Source: ELB16-189 sp018266435 (GTDB lineage: Bacteria > Bacteroidota > Bacteroidia > Cytophagales > Cyclobacteriaceae). From it: a stretch of 64,000 nt of DNA. The translations under genes and the position numbers were made by a program. The stretch lies in NCBI GenBank assembly GCA_030123525.1, contig CP126125.1:1054001-1118000 (forward strand). The letters run 5' to 3'. Numbering within the stretch: position 1 is the stretch's first letter; every line of letters starts with the position of its first letter. Below, one piece after another: positions 62,217 to 64,000 of the stretch. The notes under the pieces were generated by a model that ran no database searches, was not told where the DNA came from, and saw only the letters and a program-made list of their open reading frames with translations.

Positions 62217-62651
62217 TTAAAACGGCAGGTCATCGGTGGTGTTATCAGCCGTTGGTTTGTACTCTTCTACCGGTGTGGTTGAGGTACTTTTTTCATAACT
62301 GCCGCTGTTATTTCCTCCGGGTTTTGAGCCGAGTAGTGTCATGTTGTCGCCAATCACTTCGGTGGTGTAGCGGGTTACTCCGTCTTTTTCCCAACTGCGC
62401 GTGCGCATCTTTCCCTCGATATAAACCTGATCACCTTTGTGCAAGTACTTGGCGGCTGTTTCGGCCAGTCCGCGCCACAGCACAATATTGTGCCAATCGG
62501 TCGTTTCTTTGCGCTCACCGGTTACACGGTCTTTATACACTTCAGAAGTAGCGAGGGTGAAATTCACCACCATCGCGCCACTTTCCAGGGTTCTCGCTTC
62601 CGGGTCTTTACCCAGGCGGCCAACGATTATTGCTTTATTTACTCCAGACAT
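62217..62651 (-). CDS. ssb: Single-stranded DNA-binding protein
   Basis: A 144-residue SSB with the OB-fold landmarks VNKAIIVGRLGKDPEARTLESG, TDWHNIVLWRGLAETAAKYLHKGDQVYIEG and the WEKDGVTRYTTEV strand. The tail is disordered and ends DDLPF, the conserved acidic tip that recruits repair proteins. It binds ssDNA in replication and repair. It starts after a hairpin at 62681-62700, and the TAACTTTG box upstream may drive ssb-gldE-gldD. Confidence 0.95.
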   Translation of the reverse strand: MSGVNKAIIVGRLGKDPEARTLESGAMVVNFTLATSEVYKDRVTGERKETTDWHNIVLWRGLAETAAKYLHKGDQVYIEGKMRTRSWEKDGVTRYTTEVIGDNMTLLGSKPGGNNSGSYEKSTSTTPVEEYKPTADNTTDDLPF

Positions 62652-62680
62652 ATTGTTATGAATTTATTTTTCAATGCAAA

Positions 62681-62700
62681 GGCTCATTTTTTAAAGAGCC
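62681..62700 (-). other. Hairpin in the ssb leader
   Basis: GGCTC and GAGCC arms pair around attttttaaa, and TTT/AAA can extend the stem past a bulged A. It lies between the TAACTTTG box and the ssb start, so on the minus strand it would be in the 5' leader. It has only a weak T-run (TTTG) after it, so a terminator for mutY is doubtful. Confidence 0.5.
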
Positions 62701-62706
62701 AGATTG

Positions 62707-62714
62707 CAAAGTTA
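62707..62714 (-). promoter_or_regulatory. Candidate -7 element for ssb-gldE-gldD
   Basis: The minus strand reads TAACTTTG, an exact TAnnTTTG match, at the end of mutY and 55 bases before the ssb ATG. The -33 region is unclear. Confidence 0.45.
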
Positions 62715-63782
62715 CCAAAAATTCAAATCATGGTTTTTTTTAAAGTACAACTCGATCAAAGCGGGCTTTGGTAACTCATTCGCTTGTTTTTTGCTGAACC
62801 ACTTATATCCTTGCCGCTTCAAATTTGAATTTATTTTTAGTTCAGGGTTAGCTGTTATTTCTATGAATTTCACTTTCAGCTTTTGATGTGAAAGGATGTG
62901 TGTAATCGTTTGGCTTACGCGATGGGAGTGAAATTTTCTTAACCCAATGTTTTTTTTAATGACCGATTCAGGATTTTTGATGTTGGCTGTTTCAATTAAA
63001 TAAAACTCATAAAGCCCTCGCCAAATGTCTTTTTCTTGCCTTGGCTTCATCAAAATTTTATTCTTATGATAAATGACAAAGTAAAAAAAGTGCCGCGTCT
63101 GTACTTTTATTTTCTTTGATTTGACCGGCAGCTGATGCTGTAACTCTTTTTGTTTAGCTATACATTCTCTTGAAAAAATGCATTCACTGCATTTGGGGTT
63201 TCGCGGAAGGCAATGCAACGCTCCAAATTCCATCATTGCCTGGTTAAACAGATCGGGGCGGTTTTTATCAATCAGTTTATTGGCCAACTCAAAGAAAAAT
63301 TTTTTGCCTTGGTGCGAGGCAATGTCTTTGTCTATTCCGAAAACTCGCGATAATACCCTAAACACATTTCCATCAACCACGGCCACCGGTTGCCGAAAGG
63401 CAAGAGACGCAATAGCTGCAGCCGTATATGGGCCGATACCCGGAAGTTTTTTCAACTCTTCGAATGATTGGGGAAACTCTCCATTATAGTTGTTGACTAC
63501 AAGCTTTGCGCAGGCGTGAAGGTTTCTGGCTCTTGAATAATAGCCGAGTCCTTGCCATAACCGCAGCACTTTTTGTTCACGGGCGTTTGCCAGCTCAACA
63601 ATCGATGGAAATTCGTTTACAAATTTTTCATAATAAGGCAAGCCTTGTGCTACGCGGGTTTGCTGAAGGGTTACCTCAGATATCCAAATTTTATAGGGGT
63701 CGTTCGTTTCGCGCCAGGGAAGCAGGCGGGCGTTTTCTTTGTACCAATCTATCAGAGAAGTCGAAATATTTTTGAGGTTCAT
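62712..63782 (-). CDS. mutY: A/G-specific adenine glycosylase
   Basis: A 356-residue HhH-GPD protein. Catalytic Glu36 is in WISEVTLQQT and Asp137 in VAVVDGNVFRVLSR. The helix-hairpin-helix LPGIGPYTA spans 113-121. The [4Fe-4S] cluster cysteines are in CLPRNPKCSECIFSREC. The C-terminal NUDIX-like domain checks 8-oxoguanine. It removes adenine mispaired with 8-oxoG. It is divergent to the HU gene. Confidence 0.95.
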   Translation of the reverse strand: MNLKNISTSLIDWYKENARLLPWRETNDPYKIWISEVTLQQTRVAQGLPYYEKFVNEFPSIVELANAREQKVLRLWQGLGYYSRARNLHACAKLVVNNYNGEFPQSFEELKKLPGIGPYTAAAIASLAFRQPVAVVDGNVFRVLSRVFGIDKDIASHQGKKFFFELANKLIDKNRPDLFNQAMMEFGALHCLPRNPKCSECIFSRECIAKQKELQHQLPVKSKKIKVQTRHFFYFVIYHKNKILMKPRQEKDIWRGLYEFYLIETANIKNPESVIKKNIGLRKFHSHRVSQTITHILSHQKLKVKFIEITANPELKINSNLKRQGYKWFSKKQANELPKPALIELYFKKNHDLNFW

Positions 63783-63871
63783 GGATTATTCGCTCCAATC
63801 TGCAAAAAAGCAATCATTCTACCGAATGAAGCAACTCTTTACAGACATCTGTGTGATAATCAACAAATTCA

Positions 63872-63902
63872 TTTGCGTTTGATGTGCTGAAAGCTAACTT
63901 TG
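63872..63902 (+). promoter_or_regulatory. Strong Bacteroidota promoter before the HU gene
   Basis: TTTG at 63872-63875 and TAACTTTG at 63895-63902 are separated by exactly 19 bases, the textbook TTTG-N19-TAnnTTTG arrangement. The ATG is 18 bases downstream of the -7 box. This is the clearest promoter in the window. Confidence 0.8.
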
Positions 63903-63920
63903 CCTCCCCAATATTTTTTT

Positions 63921-64000
63921 ATGACTAAAGCAGACGTAATCAATCAGATTTCAGAAAAAACAGGAATTGACAAAGCCGATGTTACCGCATCCGTTGAAGC
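63921..64000 (+). CDS. HU-family DNA-binding protein, 5' end only
   Basis: ATG at 63921 is followed by 26 codons before the window ends. The product begins MTKADVINQISEKTGIDKAD, the N-terminal helix of the HU/IHF family (basic, with the conserved TKADVI). It should bind and bend DNA as a dimer. The strong promoter upstream fits the high expression typical of HU. The rest is outside the window, so it cannot be told from other HU paralogues. Confidence 0.85.
   Translation, partial: MTKADVINQISEKTGIDKADVTASVE

Noticed and set aside
1..64000. CRISPR array, tRNA or rRNA genes, prophage, transposase
   Set aside because: No regularly spaced repeats, cloverleaf-type sequences, phage structural genes or transposase motifs were seen by eye; a covariance or HMM scan would be needed to be certain for tRNA.

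Overview
The window is a chromosomal segment of a Bacteroidota bacterium, most likely of the Cytophagia/Cytophagales type. The grounds are the type IX secretion/gliding cluster (porP/sprF-like, gldK, gldL, gldM, gldN), a second gliding locus (gldE-gldD next to ssb and mutY), many Bacteroidota-specific families (BatD, GWxTD, DUF2723, DUF4271, DUF4286), and repeated upstream boxes matching the Bacteroidota promoter element TAnnTTTG. No tRNA, rRNA, CRISPR array, prophage or transposase was seen. No gene-free stretch exceeds 300 bases; the largest are 7214-7477 (264 bases) and 22672-22914 (243 bases).

Layout. 1-7213 (minus strand) is a polysaccharide operon. In transcription order it holds a sugar-nucleotide epimerase, an ABC-2 permease and ATPase of the Wzm/Wzt type, two methyltransferases and three glycosyltransferases, the last cut by the window edge. 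7478-15629 continues the envelope theme with a further glycosyltransferase, a large membrane protein, a TPR protein, a DUF2723 GT-C-like protein and a SAM methyltransferase. 15705-22333 is housekeeping: GWxTD protein, rlmB, the selenium pair mnmH-selD, aroC and batD. 22480-24541 is a patchy accessory stretch with small proteins, a short HTH regulator, a secreted protein and paired hairpins. 24531-37456 is mostly metabolism and translation (queG, rfaE2-like, acyl-CoA dehydrogenase, RidA, pirin, gltX), with a tightly overlapping small-membrane-protein/M48 protease operon at 30745-32718.

37512-45194 (minus) is the T9SS core: porP/sprF-like, gldK, gldL, gldM and gldN, preceded by hemD and a DUF4271 protein. 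It ends in a clear terminator. 45251-54066 holds hemW, a WG-repeat protein, a metallo-beta-lactamase/rhodanese sulfur-metabolism protein, tpx, an amidohydrolase and a sugar-isomerase-like protein. 55444-63782 (minus) holds a Y_Y_Y propeller protein, recG, gldD, gldE, ssb and mutY. An HU-family gene starts at the right edge behind the best promoter in the window.

The most unusual object is at 54071-55449. A single AT-rich gene for a predicted C45-type acyltransferase/hydrolase sits between GTTATGC and a structured element that begins GCATAAC and ends GTTAGGC. These are the expected parts of an integron-type gene cassette (core site, R'' box, long imperfect hairpin, GTTRRRY core). Removing the cassette in silico would leave two convergent genes 7 bases apart around a small hairpin. 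No integrase is visible, so this reads as a lone integron-like cassette, or an element with similar ends, on a Bacteroidota chromosome.
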